Assembly (NCBI GenBank): GCA_963837265.1
Contig: CAWIMQ010000008.1
Coordinates: forward strand, 68,662 to 132,661
Length of the DNA: 64,000 nucleotides
From: DATBLE01 sp963837265
Lineage (GTDB): Bacteria; Actinomycetota; Thermoleophilia; Gaiellales; Gaiellaceae
Direction: 5' to 3'
Shown here: in pieces, positions 49,581-57,136 of the stretch
How positions within the stretch are numbered: position 1 is the first letter of the stretch
How the letters are laid out: the number at the start of each line of letters is the position of its first letter
Notes under the pieces: generated by a model
Database searches by the model: none
The model's input: the letters and a program-made list of their open reading frames with translations, nothing else
What the model was told of the DNA's origin: nothing
Translations under genes and position numbers: made by a program

Positions 49581-49596
49581 GCTCACATGTGTGAGC
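49581..49596 (+). promoter_or_regulatory. operator-like inverted repeat upstream of the ccm-hem operon
   Basis: GCTCACA-TG-TGTGAGC, a perfect 7-bp inverted repeat with 2-bp centre, 107 bp before ccmA. Possible binding site for a dimeric regulator (or a small hairpin after the prenyltransferase gene). The rest of the 142-bp gap has no gene. Confidence 0.4.
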
Positions 49597-49703
49597 GTTT
49601 CGCCGCTACGCTCGCCGTGGGGAGGAGGCCGGGAGCGCCGGTGGAGGGACGAGGCGGGGCCGGCCGTGGCCGGAGAGGCCGATCGACGCGTGGGAGACGA
49701 GCG

Positions 49704-50288
49704 GTGATCGAGGCCCGGGGCCTCGGCCGAGCCTACGGCGCGAAGCAGGTGATCCGCGGCCTCGACCTGGACGTGCCGCGCGGCGGCTTCCTGCTCCTCA
49801 CCGGCCCGAACGGCTCCGGCAAGACGACGCTCCTCCGGCTGATCGCCGGTCTGCTCGTGCCCACTGCCGGCGCTCTGCGCGTCGGGGTGCCGCGGGAGCG
49901 GATCGGCTTCCTGGGTCACGAGCCGCTCGTCTACCGGGAGCTGACCGCGATCGAGAACCTCGACCTGTACGGCCGGCTCTACCGCGTCCCCGAGCGGCGT
50001 GAGCGAATCGGGATGCTGCTCGAGCGCTTCGGGCTCTGGGGCGCTCGCACGGAGCGTGCCGACTCCTTCTCGCGCGGAATGTTGCAGCGGCTCGCGCTCT
50101 GCCGGACGCTCTTGCACGATCCCGACCTGCTCGTGCTGGACGAGCCGTTCAGCTCGCTGGACGAGGCCGCCGCGGCGCTGCTCGACCGCGAGCTGGACGC
50201 GCTCCGTCCCCGTGCGACCTTCGTCGTCGCCACCCATGACCCCGTGCGGATCGACGGGCTCGCCACCGACCGCCTCGCATTCGCGTGA
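49704..50288 (+). CDS. ccmA: heme exporter ATP-binding protein CcmA
   Basis: 194 residues. ABC ATPase: Walker A LTGPNGSGKTTLLRL, signature SFSRGMLQRLALCR, Walker B LLVLDEPFSSLDEAA, switch His in VVATHDP. Short length and the run into ccmB, ccmC and ccmD identify CcmA, which powers release of holo-CcmE in System I cytochrome c maturation. GTG at 49704 follows GGGAG by 7-8 nt; a longer upstream reading is Arg/Gly-rich and unlike the family. Confidence 0.9.
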   Translation: MIEARGLGRAYGAKQVIRGLDLDVPRGGFLLLTGPNGSGKTTLLRLIAGLLVPTAGALRVGVPRERIGFLGHEPLVYRELTAIENLDLYGRLYRVPERRERIGMLLERFGLWGARTERADSFSRGMLQRLALCRTLLHDPDLLVLDEPFSSLDEAAAALLDRELDALRPRATFVVATHDPVRIDGLATDRLAFA

Positions 50289-50926
50289 CCGCCTACCTCT
50301 CCGACGTCCTCGTCCTGGCGCGCAAGGATCTGATGCTCGAGCTGCGCGCCCGGAGCATCGTCCCGGCGATGTTGCTCTTCGTCGTCGCCTCGCTCGTCGT
50401 CTTCCACTTCGCCCTTCCTGCCGGCAGCTCCGACCTGGCGGCGAAGGGGCTGCTCTGGGTCGCGATCGTCTTCACCGCCCTGCTCGGCCTGACCCGCGCG
50501 TTCGTCGCGGAGCGGGAGCAGCGGCTGCTCGACGGCCTCCTGCTCGCCCCCTGTGACCGGAGTGCGATCTGGCTGGCGAAGTCGCTGGCCGTGCTCGGCT
50601 TCCTCGCCGTCGCCGAGCTCGTCGCGCTGCCCGCATTCGCACTGTTCTTCTCGGGGATCGACGCCGCGACGATCGCCGGCGTCGGGCTCGCCGACCTCGG
50701 CATCTGCGCCGTGGGCACGGTCCTCGCGGCGATGGCCGTCGCGGGTCGCGCGCGCGAGCTCCTGCTCCCGCTTCTCTTCCTGCCGCTGGCGATTCCGATC
50801 GTCGTCGGCGGCGTCGGCGCCGGCGTGGCCGCCCAACCCGGCCGTTACCTGGGCTTTCTCGCGCTCTACGACGCGGTCTTTGCGATCATCTCCTGGGCCT
50901 CCTTTGAGTACGTGGTCACGGAATAA
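50285..50926 (+). CDS. ccmB: heme exporter membrane protein CcmB
   Basis: 213 residues, about six TM helices. VLVLARKDLMLELRARSIVP and LLWVAIVFTALLGLTRAFVA, then EREQRLLDGLLLAPCDRSAI, are the CcmB pattern. It is the membrane partner of CcmA. Overlaps ccmA by GTGA and ccmC by 23 nt. Confidence 0.92.
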   Translation: MTAYLSDVLVLARKDLMLELRARSIVPAMLLFVVASLVVFHFALPAGSSDLAAKGLLWVAIVFTALLGLTRAFVAEREQRLLDGLLLAPCDRSAIWLAKSLAVLGFLAVAELVALPAFALFFSGIDAATIAGVGLADLGICAVGTVLAAMAVAGRARELLLPLLFLPLAIPIVVGGVGAGVAAQPGRYLGFLALYDAVFAIISWASFEYVVTE

Positions 50927-51590
50927 CCGCGTCGCGCTGAGCGCGGCCGTCGCCGCCGCGCTCCTCCCGGCGGCGATCGTGCTCGTCTTCTTCTACGCGC
51001 CGGTCGACCAGGACGGTCTCAACCAGAAGATCTTCTACTTCCATGTCCCGATCGCGCTCACCGCGTACGCATGCTTCGGCTGGGGCGCGTGGAAGGGGCT
51101 GATGCACCTCTGGAAGGAGCGCCCGGGGGCCGACCTGGAGAGCTACGTGGCCATCCACCTGGGCGTGGTCTTCGGCGCCATGACGCTGATCACCGGCTCC
51201 CTCTGGGCGAGGTTCCGCTGGGGGCACTGGTGGCTCTGGAGCGAGCGGCAGCTCGTCCTCTTCCTCGTCCTCTTCCTGTTCTACTCGGCGTACTTCATGC
51301 TCCGCTACTCCGTCGAGCCCGGGCCCCAGCGGGCCAACCTCTGCGCCGTGTATGCGATCTTCGGCGTCGTCCTGATTCCGATCAGCTTTCTCGCCATCCG
51401 GCTCGCGAACGAGTACATCCACCCGGTCGCGTTCAACCGGCACGGCCCGCAGATGGCGACCTCGCAGTTCGCCACCTTCTGCGTGTGCCTGGCGGCGATG
51501 CTCGCGCTGTTCGCCGCGCTCTACCAGTTCGAGCTGGCGGGCAAGCGCCTCGACGCGCGGCTACGGGAGCTCAGGGAGCTGCTCGCGTGA
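50904..51590 (+). CDS. ccmC: heme-handling protein CcmC
   Basis: 228 residues, about six TM helices. The first outer loop carries IFYFHVPIALTAYACFGWGA (heme His), then the tryptophan-rich WWD-type motif FRWGHWWLWSERQLVLFL (about residue 105), and ANEYIHPVAFNRHGPQM. CcmC loads heme onto CcmE. The start is TTG 50904 inside ccmB; no nearer ATG/GTG fits the first TM. Confidence 0.92.
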   Translation: MSTWSRNNRVALSAAVAAALLPAAIVLVFFYAPVDQDGLNQKIFYFHVPIALTAYACFGWGAWKGLMHLWKERPGADLESYVAIHLGVVFGAMTLITGSLWARFRWGHWWLWSERQLVLFLVLFLFYSAYFMLRYSVEPGPQRANLCAVYAIFGVVLIPISFLAIRLANEYIHPVAFNRHGPQMATSQFATFCVCLAAMLALFAALYQFELAGKRLDARLRELRELLA

Positions 51591-51655
51591 GCCGCCGGCG
51601 CGGGGGCTGGGCTGGGGTGGCCACGCCGGGCGTGCGGGCGCCGGAGCGGCCGTGA
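51587..51655 (+). CDS. 22-residue micro-ORF between ccmC and ccmD
   Basis: GTG overlaps the ccmC stop (GTGA) and its own stop overlaps the ccmD GTG (GTGA), an unbroken coupled chain. The peptide MSRRRGGWAGVATPGVRAPE plus RP has no known motif. It may only carry ribosomes from ccmC to ccmD. Its existence as a real peptide is uncertain. Confidence 0.4.
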   Translation: MSRRRGGWAGVATPGVRAPERP

Positions 51656-51804
51656 GCACCGAGGAGAAGTACGTGGCCGCCGCCTACCTCGTGGTCTTCG
51701 CGTTCGCGCTCCTCTGGTTCGCGATCATGGCGCTCAAGCTCGCCCGCCTCGAGCGCGAGGTGGGTGAGCTTGCCGAGCTTGCCCGGAAGCGCGCCGATGG
51801 CTGA
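51652..51804 (+). CDS. ccmD: CcmD-like small membrane protein
   Basis: 50 residues: STEEKYVAAAYLVVFAFALL opens it, a single TM (about 8-27), then a charged coiled tail LARLEREVGELAELARKRAD. Size, topology and position after ccmC match CcmD, which stabilises the CcmABC complex and helps release CcmE. CcmD is poorly conserved in sequence, so the call rests on layout. Its end overlaps the next gene. Confidence 0.8.
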   Translation: MSTEEKYVAAAYLVVFAFALLWFAIMALKLARLEREVGELAELARKRADG

Positions 51805-52585
51805 GCTGCTGTTCTGGCCTGCGCTCCTTGCCTACGGGGAGGCTGCTGTTGCCTATGCCGGCGACGCTCGGCGGCCGGGCCCGGCCGGCAGGCTGGCGAC
51901 GTGGGGCGTGCGGCTCGGCTGGCTGCTCCAGACCGGCCTGCTCGTCGTGCAGGCGGCCCGGGTCGACGGCTTCCCGTGGGCGAACTGGGCCGGCTCGCTC
52001 AACCTCTTCGTCTGGCTCGTGGTCAGCGTCTATCTGGTGTGGGGCTGCCGGACGCGGTACCGGTTGCTCGGCCTCGCCGTGATGCCGCTCGCCGCCGTGC
52101 TTCTCGTTCTCGCGCGGCTCGGCGGAGGCACCGGAACCCACCGGCGGAGCGGCTATTCGACCGCGTTCCTGGCCGTCCATGTCGGGCTCCTCTCGTTCGC
52201 CTTCGCGGCATTCACGCTCGCCGCAGCGCTCTCGGCCCTCTATCTGTGGCAGGAGCGGCGGCTGAAGGCGCACCGCCCGGCCTCGCTGCTCGGCCGCGCG
52301 CCGTCGCTGGTCACGCTCGAGACGCTCGCTGCCCGGACGATCGCCGTCGCGCTCCCCGCGCTCAGCGCCGGCATCGTCGCCGGTCTCGTCCGGCTGCGCA
52401 GCCACGGCGGCGCGCCGGACGCGCTGATGGCGGTCACGCTCGGCACCTGGCTCGTCTACGGCGCCTACGTCGTCCTCCGGCGCGAAGCCGGCTGGCACGG
52501 CCGCCGGGCTGCGTACCTGGCGCTCGCCGGCTTCGCCCTCGTCGTGGTCGCCCGCCTCGGCCTCCAGCTCACGCATTTCTCATGA
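51797..52585 (+). CDS. CcsA/HemX-like cytochrome c assembly membrane protein
   Basis: 262 residues, about eight TM helices. The conserved tryptophan-type loop reads PWANWAGSLNLFVWLVVSVY (about residue 57), and His in FLAVHVGLLSFAFAAFTLAA. It is shorter than full CcsA and lies directly before hemA, as HemX does in Firmicutes; with System I genes upstream, a role in heme delivery or in controlling glutamyl-tRNA reductase levels are both possible. Overlaps hemA by ATGA. Confidence 0.82.
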   Translation: MAELLFWPALLAYGEAAVAYAGDARRPGPAGRLATWGVRLGWLLQTGLLVVQAARVDGFPWANWAGSLNLFVWLVVSVYLVWGCRTRYRLLGLAVMPLAAVLLVLARLGGGTGTHRRSGYSTAFLAVHVGLLSFAFAAFTLAAALSALYLWQERRLKAHRPASLLGRAPSLVTLETLAARTIAVALPALSAGIVAGLVRLRSHGGAPDALMAVTLGTWLVYGAYVVLRREAGWHGRRAAYLALAGFALVVVARLGLQLTHFS

Positions 52586-53826
52586 CCCTGACGCTCGTCG
52601 GCCTCTCACACCAGGGCACGCCGGTCGCCGTGCGGGAGCGGGCGTTCGTCCCGCTGCCCGAGGCAGCCGAGCTGGCCGCCTCGCTCGCCGCCGGCGGCGA
52701 GGCAGTGTGCCTGTCCACCTGCAACCGCACGGAGCTCTATCTCGTCGGAGAGAACGCCGAGCACCGTGCGCTCGAGGCGCTCGGCCGGGTCAGCGGCCTG
52801 CCGGACGAGGAGCTGGGCCCCGTCGTCTACCGCCTCTCCGACGAGGCGGCCGCGCTCCATCTGCTCCGAGTCGCCGCCGGGCTCGACTCGCTGGTCCCCG
52901 GCGAGGGCGAGATCCTCGGTCAAGTCCGTTCCGCCTTCGACGCCGGGACGACCGGGCCGGTGCTCGACCGCGTCTTCAGGCAGGCGCTACACGCCGGCAA
53001 GAAGGTGCGTGCCGAGACCGCGATCGCCGAGAGCCCCGCCTCCGTCTCGTCCGCCGCCGCCGCACTGGCCCGGCAGGTGTTCGGACGCCTGGAGGGGTGC
53101 AGCGTTCTCTTGATCGGGGCCGGTCACGTCGCCGAGCTCGCCGCGCGCAGCCTGGCCGCCCGCGGCGCGCGCATCGCCTACGTCGCCAACCGCTCGCCCC
53201 AGCGGGCCGACGAGCTCGCCGCCCGGTTCGCCGCCGCCGGGATCGCCTTCGAGCGGGCTGCCGAGGCGCTCGCCGAGGTGGACATCGTCGTCTCCTCGAC
53301 CGGTGCGTCCGGGTGGGCGCTCACCCGGGCCGGCGTCGAGGGGGCGTTGCGCTCGCGCAGGGGACGGCCGCTGTTCCTCATCGACCTGGCCGTGCCGCGC
53401 GACCTCGATCCCGCGATCCACGAGCTCGAGGGCTGCTACCTCTACGACATCGACGACCTCGAGGCGGTCGTCGCCGCGGGTCTCGCCGGCCGCCGCCGCG
53501 AGGCGGCACGAGCGGAGGCGATCGTCGCCGAGGAGGCAGAGCGCTTCCGCGAGTGGCAGGCGTCGCGTGAGGTCGTCCCCGCGATCGCGTCGCTCCGTGC
53601 ATGGGCGGAGGAGATCCGGGCCGCCGAGCTGGAGCGTGCCCGCGGCCGCCTCGGGCTTTCGAAGACGCAGGAGGACGCGGTCGAGTCCGTGACCGCCCAG
53701 ATCGTCGCGAAGCTGCTCCACCTGCCCACGGTGCGGCTGAAGGAGGCCGCGGCCGGCGCCGACGGAGGGAGCTATGCGCAGGCGCTGCGCCACCTCTTCG
53801 GGCTCGGCGAGACGCGGGGCGACTGA
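52582..53826 (+). CDS. hemA: glutamyl-tRNA reductase
   Basis: 414 residues. HemA reduces glutamyl-tRNA to glutamate-1-semialdehyde, the first committed step of C5 heme synthesis. Motifs: TLVGLSHQGTPVAVRERAF, catalytic Cys in CLSTCNRTELYLVG (near residue 48), GEGEILGQVRSAFDAG, NADPH site VLLIGAGHVAELAARSLAAR, and the dimerisation helix RGRLGLSKTQEDAVE. ATG overlaps the previous stop; the last base overlaps hemC. Confidence 0.96.
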   Translation: MTLTLVGLSHQGTPVAVRERAFVPLPEAAELAASLAAGGEAVCLSTCNRTELYLVGENAEHRALEALGRVSGLPDEELGPVVYRLSDEAAALHLLRVAAGLDSLVPGEGEILGQVRSAFDAGTTGPVLDRVFRQALHAGKKVRAETAIAESPASVSSAAAALARQVFGRLEGCSVLLIGAGHVAELAARSLAARGARIAYVANRSPQRADELAARFAAAGIAFERAAEALAEVDIVVSSTGASGWALTRAGVEGALRSRRGRPLFLIDLAVPRDLDPAIHELEGCYLYDIDDLEAVVAAGLAGRRREAARAEAIVAEEAERFREWQASREVVPAIASLRAWAEEIRAAELERARGRLGLSKTQEDAVESVTAQIVAKLLHLPTVRLKEAAAGADGGSYAQALRHLFGLGETRGD

Positions 53827-54659
53827 TGCTCCTCCGGCTCGGCTCCCGCGGCAGCCGGCTCGCGCTGACGCAGGCGTCGCTCGCCGGCGAGCTCCTGCGC
53901 GGCGCCGGCCGCGAGATCGCGCTCGTCCCGATCACGACGGTGGGCGACCGGGACCGCCGGCGGCCGTTCGGCGAGCTCGGCGCTCGCGGCGTGTTCGTGA
54001 AGGAGCTGGAGGAGGCGCTCCTGGACGGCCGCATCGACGCCGCGGTGCACTCGGCGAAGGACATGACCTCGACCGACACCGACGGGCTGACCGTGGGCGC
54101 ATACCTGCCGCGGGACGATCCGCGCGACGCGCTCTGTGGAGCGGACCGGCTTCGCCCGGGCATGCGGCTGGGGACGGCGTCCGTTCGCCGGCGAGCCCAG
54201 CTGCTGGCGCTGGAGCCGGCGCTCCTGATCGAGCCACTGCGCGGCAACATCGACACCCGCCTGCGCAAGCGGGAGGAGCGCGGCCTGGACGCGGTGGTGC
54301 TCGCGGCCTGCGGGCTCGACCGGCTCGGGCTGGCAGGTGAGATCGGTCACAGGTTCGAGCCCGCGGAAATGGTCCCGGAAGCCGGCCAGGGCGCGCTGGC
54401 CGTCCAGGTGCGGGCCGGCGAGGAGGCACTGGTCGAGGCCGCCGACGATGCGGAGACGCGCCGCCGCGTCGAGGCTGAGCGACGGTGCGTGGCCGCGGTC
54501 GGCGGGGGCTGCCTGGCGCCGGTGGCGGCGCACCACGACGGGTCGACGCTCGTCGGTCTCGTCGCGGGCGAGGACGGGCAGTGGGTCGAGCGGCGCTCCG
54601 GCGACGACCCGGCCGCGCTGGGCGAGGAGCTGGCACGGCTCGCTGCACGGTTGTCCTGA
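53826..54659 (+). CDS. hemC: porphobilinogen deaminase
   Basis: 277 residues. It condenses four porphobilinogens to hydroxymethylbilane. LRLGSRGSRLALTQASL opens it; VHSAKDMTSTDTDGL, LGTASVRRRAQL and LRGNIDTRLRK are the substrate-handling motifs; the dipyrromethane cofactor Cys is in AVGGGCLAPVAAH (near residue 227). Slightly shorter than typical (about 300). Its stop is overlapped by the proposed hemD CTG (CTGA). Confidence 0.96.
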   Translation: MLLRLGSRGSRLALTQASLAGELLRGAGREIALVPITTVGDRDRRRPFGELGARGVFVKELEEALLDGRIDAAVHSAKDMTSTDTDGLTVGAYLPRDDPRDALCGADRLRPGMRLGTASVRRRAQLLALEPALLIEPLRGNIDTRLRKREERGLDAVVLAACGLDRLGLAGEIGHRFEPAEMVPEAGQGALAVQVRAGEEALVEAADDAETRRRVEAERRCVAAVGGGCLAPVAAHHDGSTLVGLVAGEDGQWVERRSGDDPAALGEELARLAARLS

Positions 54660-55267
54660 CGCGACCCGGGGGGCGAAACGAGCCGCTGGCTGCGCGGCTC
54701 CGCGAGCTCGGGTATGAGGTGGTCGTGTGCCCGCTCGTCGAGATCGAGCCGATCGAGACCGGGCCCGTGGAGCTGGACGGCTACGACTGGCTCGTGCTGA
54801 CGAGCGCGACCGGGGCGCGCGAGCTGAAGCGACGGATGAGGGGCCGGGCCCGTCGTGTCGCGGCGATCGGCCCCGCGACCGCGGCAGCCTGGGGGGGTGC
54901 CGACCTCGTTCCGCGGGTCTCGACGCAGGAGGGGCTGCTCGCGGAGCTCCCCCGCCCGGCGGGCCGGGTGCTCTTCGCGGGCGCAGAGGGCGCGAGGCCG
55001 CTGCTTGCGGCCGAGCTCGGCGCCGACGTCGTCGCGCTGTACCGGACGAGGGCGGTGGTGGCGGTCGAGCCGCTCGTCGGCGACCTGGCGGTGGTCGCAT
55101 CGCCCTCGGCGGCGCGCGCCCTGGCCGATGCGAACCCTGCGCTGCGGGTCGTGTCGATCGGCCCGGAGACGACGGCCGCTGCCGTGGCCGCCGGGCTGCG
55201 GGTCGCCGCAGAGGCGGCGGCGCCGACCGTCGAAGGCCTCGTCGCCGCCGTGGCGGAGGCCGGGTAG
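54656..55267 (+). CDS. hemD: uroporphyrinogen-III synthase (CTG start proposed)
   Basis: 203 residues. HemD closes the macrocycle with ring D inversion. Family pattern: TRPGGRNEPLAARLRELGYE, PLVEIEPIETGP, YDWLVLTSATGARELKR, RVAAIGPATAAAWGGADLVP, VASPSAARAL and a late SIGPETTAAAVAAGL. Normal length, but no ATG, GTG or TTG lies near the N-terminus; the first GTG (54719) would remove the first strand and helix. CTG 54656 overlaps the hemC TGA as CTGA, the same layout as at dnaN-recF. Confidence 0.88.
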   Translation: MTRPGGRNEPLAARLRELGYEVVVCPLVEIEPIETGPVELDGYDWLVLTSATGARELKRRMRGRARRVAAIGPATAAAWGGADLVPRVSTQEGLLAELPRPAGRVLFAGAEGARPLLAAELGADVVALYRTRAVVAVEPLVGDLAVVASPSAARALADANPALRVVSIGPETTAAAVAAGLRVAAEAAAPTVEGLVAAVAEAG

Positions 55268-55270
55268 CCT
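55265..55270 (+). promoter_or_regulatory. -10 box of a leaderless promoter for the SAM-hydrolase gene
   Basis: TAGCCT, then 6 nt, then GTG 55277. The box contains the TAG stop of hemD. Confidence 0.45.
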
Positions 55271-55276
55271 CCCGGC

Positions 55277-56080
55277 GTGTTCATCAGCTTCCTGTCCGAC
55301 TTCGGGCTACAGGACGACTTCGTCGGGGTCTGCCGCGGTGTGATCAAGCGAATTGCCCCGGCTGCGCAGATCGTCGACGTCACCCACGGGATCGAGCCCC
55401 AGGCGGTGCTCCAGGGAGCGATCGTCCTCGCGAACACGCTCCCGTACGTTCCGGAGGGGGTGCACCTCGCGGTCGTGGATCCGGGGGTCGGGAGCCAACG
55501 CCGGGGGCTCGTCGTGCGCGACGCGGACGGCCGTCTGTTCGTCGGCCCGGACAACGGGTTGCTCGTCCCCGCGGCAGAGCGGGCCGGGGAGATCGCCGGC
55601 ACCTGGGAGCTGGCCAATGCCGCGTACATGCTCGAGTCGGTCTCGCGGACCTTCCACGGTCGCGACGTCTTCGCGCCCGCGGCCGCCCATCTCGCGAGCG
55701 GCGTGCCGCCGGAGGATCTCGGGCCGGCCGTCGAGCCCCGGTCGCTCGTCCGGCTCGAGCTGCCGGAGGCCGAGATCGGCGAGGCGCGGATCCGGGCCAC
55801 CGTGCTCTACGTCGACCGCTACGGCAACGTCCAGCTCAACCTCTCGCGCGAGGACATCGGCCGCGCCGGGATCTCGCCGGGCCGGCAGATCGAGCTCGAC
55901 CTCGGCGTCGACCGCTACTTCGCCACCGCCGCCCGCACGTTCGCGGACGCGAGGCCCGGCGACATCATTCTCTACGAGGACGCCTACGAGCGAATCGCGG
56001 TCGCGATCACCGACGGCAACGCCGCGGAGATGTTCTCGATCCGCTCGGGCCAGCAGCTGACGATCAACGCCGTCGTCTGA
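55277..56080 (+). CDS. SAM hydroxide adenosyltransferase (DUF62 family)
   Basis: 267 residues. Family knowledge: these enzymes hydrolyse SAM to adenosine and methionine. Seen: FISFLSDFGLQDDFVGVCRG (the Asp that binds ribose), IVDVTHGIEPQAVLQGA, VHLAVVDPGVGSQRRGL, FVGPDNGLLVPA and SRTFHGRDVFAPAAAHLASG; the C-terminal barrel has VLYVDRYGNVQLNL. A hydroxide-type rather than halogenase enzyme is presumed from the common form. Physiological role unknown. Confidence 0.92.
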   Translation: MFISFLSDFGLQDDFVGVCRGVIKRIAPAAQIVDVTHGIEPQAVLQGAIVLANTLPYVPEGVHLAVVDPGVGSQRRGLVVRDADGRLFVGPDNGLLVPAAERAGEIAGTWELANAAYMLESVSRTFHGRDVFAPAAAHLASGVPPEDLGPAVEPRSLVRLELPEAEIGEARIRATVLYVDRYGNVQLNLSREDIGRAGISPGRQIELDLGVDRYFATAARTFADARPGDIILYEDAYERIAVAITDGNAAEMFSIRSGQQLTINAVV

Positions 56081-56089
56081 CCGGAAAAA

Positions 56090-56126
56090 GGACGTCCGGG
56101 CCGGTGCTACCGCGCCGCGGACGTCC
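56090..56126 (+). terminator. hairpin after the SAM-hydrolase gene
   Basis: GGACGTCCG (56090-56098) pairs over 9 bp with CGGACGTCC (56118-56126); 19-nt G/C-rich loop; it begins 10 nt after the stop. No U-tract. Confidence 0.55.
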
Positions 56127-56290
56127 TCGTGGCCCGAACCCTACTCCTCCCCGGCCGAAAATCAAGCGGACCGCGAAGCGAGCCCCGAGACGGCCACAAC
56201 CCCACGCGCCCGCCGGGGCGACGACGGACTCTGGCGGCAGGATGACGACTACCGCGGCCGGGACTACCTCGACGAGGATCTGCACTCGCA

Positions 56291-56465
56291 GGCACCGAAC
56301 TCGTCTGGTACGCAGGCGCCCACGGCGACGAGACGGCCACGGTCTTCGCCACGGCACATCGGGCAACGGCGCCCCACTCCTCGAGGCGTTCGCACGCACC
56401 GGCGACGAGCGCCGGCTGGAACGCGCCCGCCGCTTTGGCTCGGCTGGAAGGGCTCGTAGCCGAGT
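56291..56465 (+). pseudogene. remnant of a LanC-like protein
   Basis: A frame with GTELVWYAGAHGDETATVF is followed, in another frame, by GHGLRHGTSGNGAPLLEAFA and RTGDERRLERARRF, then by ARLEGLVAE in the first frame. This is the order of the zinc-site region of LanC-like cyclases (WxAG, then CHGTxGNGxxxL, then RTGDxxWLxRAR). The zinc Cys before HGT is Arg. Nothing upstream in the gap resembles the rest of the protein, so only a short C-terminal piece with frame breaks remains. Recognised by motif memory only. Confidence 0.6.
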
Positions 56466-56469
56466 GTAC

Positions 56470-56496
56470 GGCCCCTGCCCGGCTCCGGCAGGGGCC
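56470..56496. other. 10-bp perfect hairpin in the 56.1-56.6 kb gap
   Basis: GGCCCCTGCC (56470-56479) and GGCAGGGGCC (56487-56496), loop 7 nt. It lies just after the LanC remnant. Of the 531-bp stretch between the SAM-hydrolase gene and tRNA-Phe, 56127-56290 shows no recognisable feature. Confidence 0.6.
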
Positions 56497-56551
56497 ACCG
56501 CGCCCGACATGTTCGGGCGCGGCACGACCAGGTTCGCCGGCAGCAGTCAAT

Positions 56552-56600
56552 CCTTCGGAAGTCGTCATGCTCGCGCGCAGCGCGAGCGGACTTCCGAAGG
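56552..56600 (-). terminator. long hairpin 11 nt downstream of tRNA-Phe
   Basis: An outer perfect 12-bp stem (CCTTCGGAAGTC, 56552-56563, with GACTTCCGAAGG, 56589-56600) and an inner perfect 8-bp stem (GCTCGCGC, 56569-56576, with GCGCGAGC, 56580-56587). On the minus strand it follows the tRNA, so a tRNA terminator or processing signal is the simplest reading. Confidence 0.65.
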
Positions 56601-56611
56601 GGGAGGAGGGA

Positions 56612-56684
56612 TGGCGAGGGCCGGAATCGAACCGGCGACACCACGGTTTTCAGCCGTGTGCTCTACCGACTGAGCTACCTCGCC
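56612..56684 (-). tRNA. tRNA-Phe(GAA)
   Basis: 73 nt. Acceptor GGCGAGG/CCTCGCC, D-arm GCTCAGTCGGTAGAGC, anticodon loop CTGAAAA with anticodon GAA, stems CACGG/CCGTG, T-arm GCCGGTTCGATTCCGGC, discriminator A. CCA is not encoded. Confidence 0.97.
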
Positions 56685-56729
56685 GCGGCGGCACAGTCTA
56701 GCCGAGGGTCGTTGCCGGGAACCTCCGGC

Positions 56730-57080
56730 TCACCCGCGGGTCTCGCGCAGGCGCTCGACGATCACGCCCTTGACGAAGACGCCGTCGGCGCCCGCGTGGC
56801 TCGCCGCTCGATGGAGCTCGGCGTCGCCGTCGCCGGTGAGGGCGATCAGGCAGGCGAGGGGATGGTCGGCTCGCAGCCGCCTGATCGCCTCGACGCCGCC
56901 GAGCTCGGGCATGTGCAGGTCGACGACGACTGCGTCCGGCGCGACCTCGTCGGCGAGGCGGAGGGCCTCCCGCCCGTCGCGGGCGAGACCCACGACGGCC
57001 AGGCCGGGCTGCCGGCCGATCAGGCTCTGCAGCGACTCGAGGTAGCCCTCGTCGTCGTCCGCGAGCAGAACGCGGATCAT
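56730..57080 (-). CDS. single-domain response regulator (receiver only)
   Basis: 116 residues. IRVLLADDDEGYLESLQSLI, phospho-acceptor Asp in APDAVVVDLHMPELGGVEAI (near residue 52), Thr in CLIALTGDGD and Lys in GVFVKGVIVERL. There is no output domain; the partner kinase is not nearby. ATG at 57080 has GACACT (57092-57087) 6 nt upstream, a leaderless-type layout; it is divergent from the arginase gene. Confidence 0.92.
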   Translation of the reverse strand: MIRVLLADDDEGYLESLQSLIGRQPGLAVVGLARDGREALRLADEVAPDAVVVDLHMPELGGVEAIRRLRADHPLACLIALTGDGDAELHRAASHAGADGVFVKGVIVERLRETRG

Positions 57081-57123
57081 GCTTGGAGTGTCCGTCACCG
57101 CCAACTGCCGCTCACGCCATCGC

Positions 57124-57129
57124 TAGGTT
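57124..57129 (+). promoter_or_regulatory. -10 box of a leaderless promoter for arginase
   Basis: TAGGTT, then 7 nt, then ATG 57137. Confidence 0.5.
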
Positions 57130-57136
57130 TGCCCCG

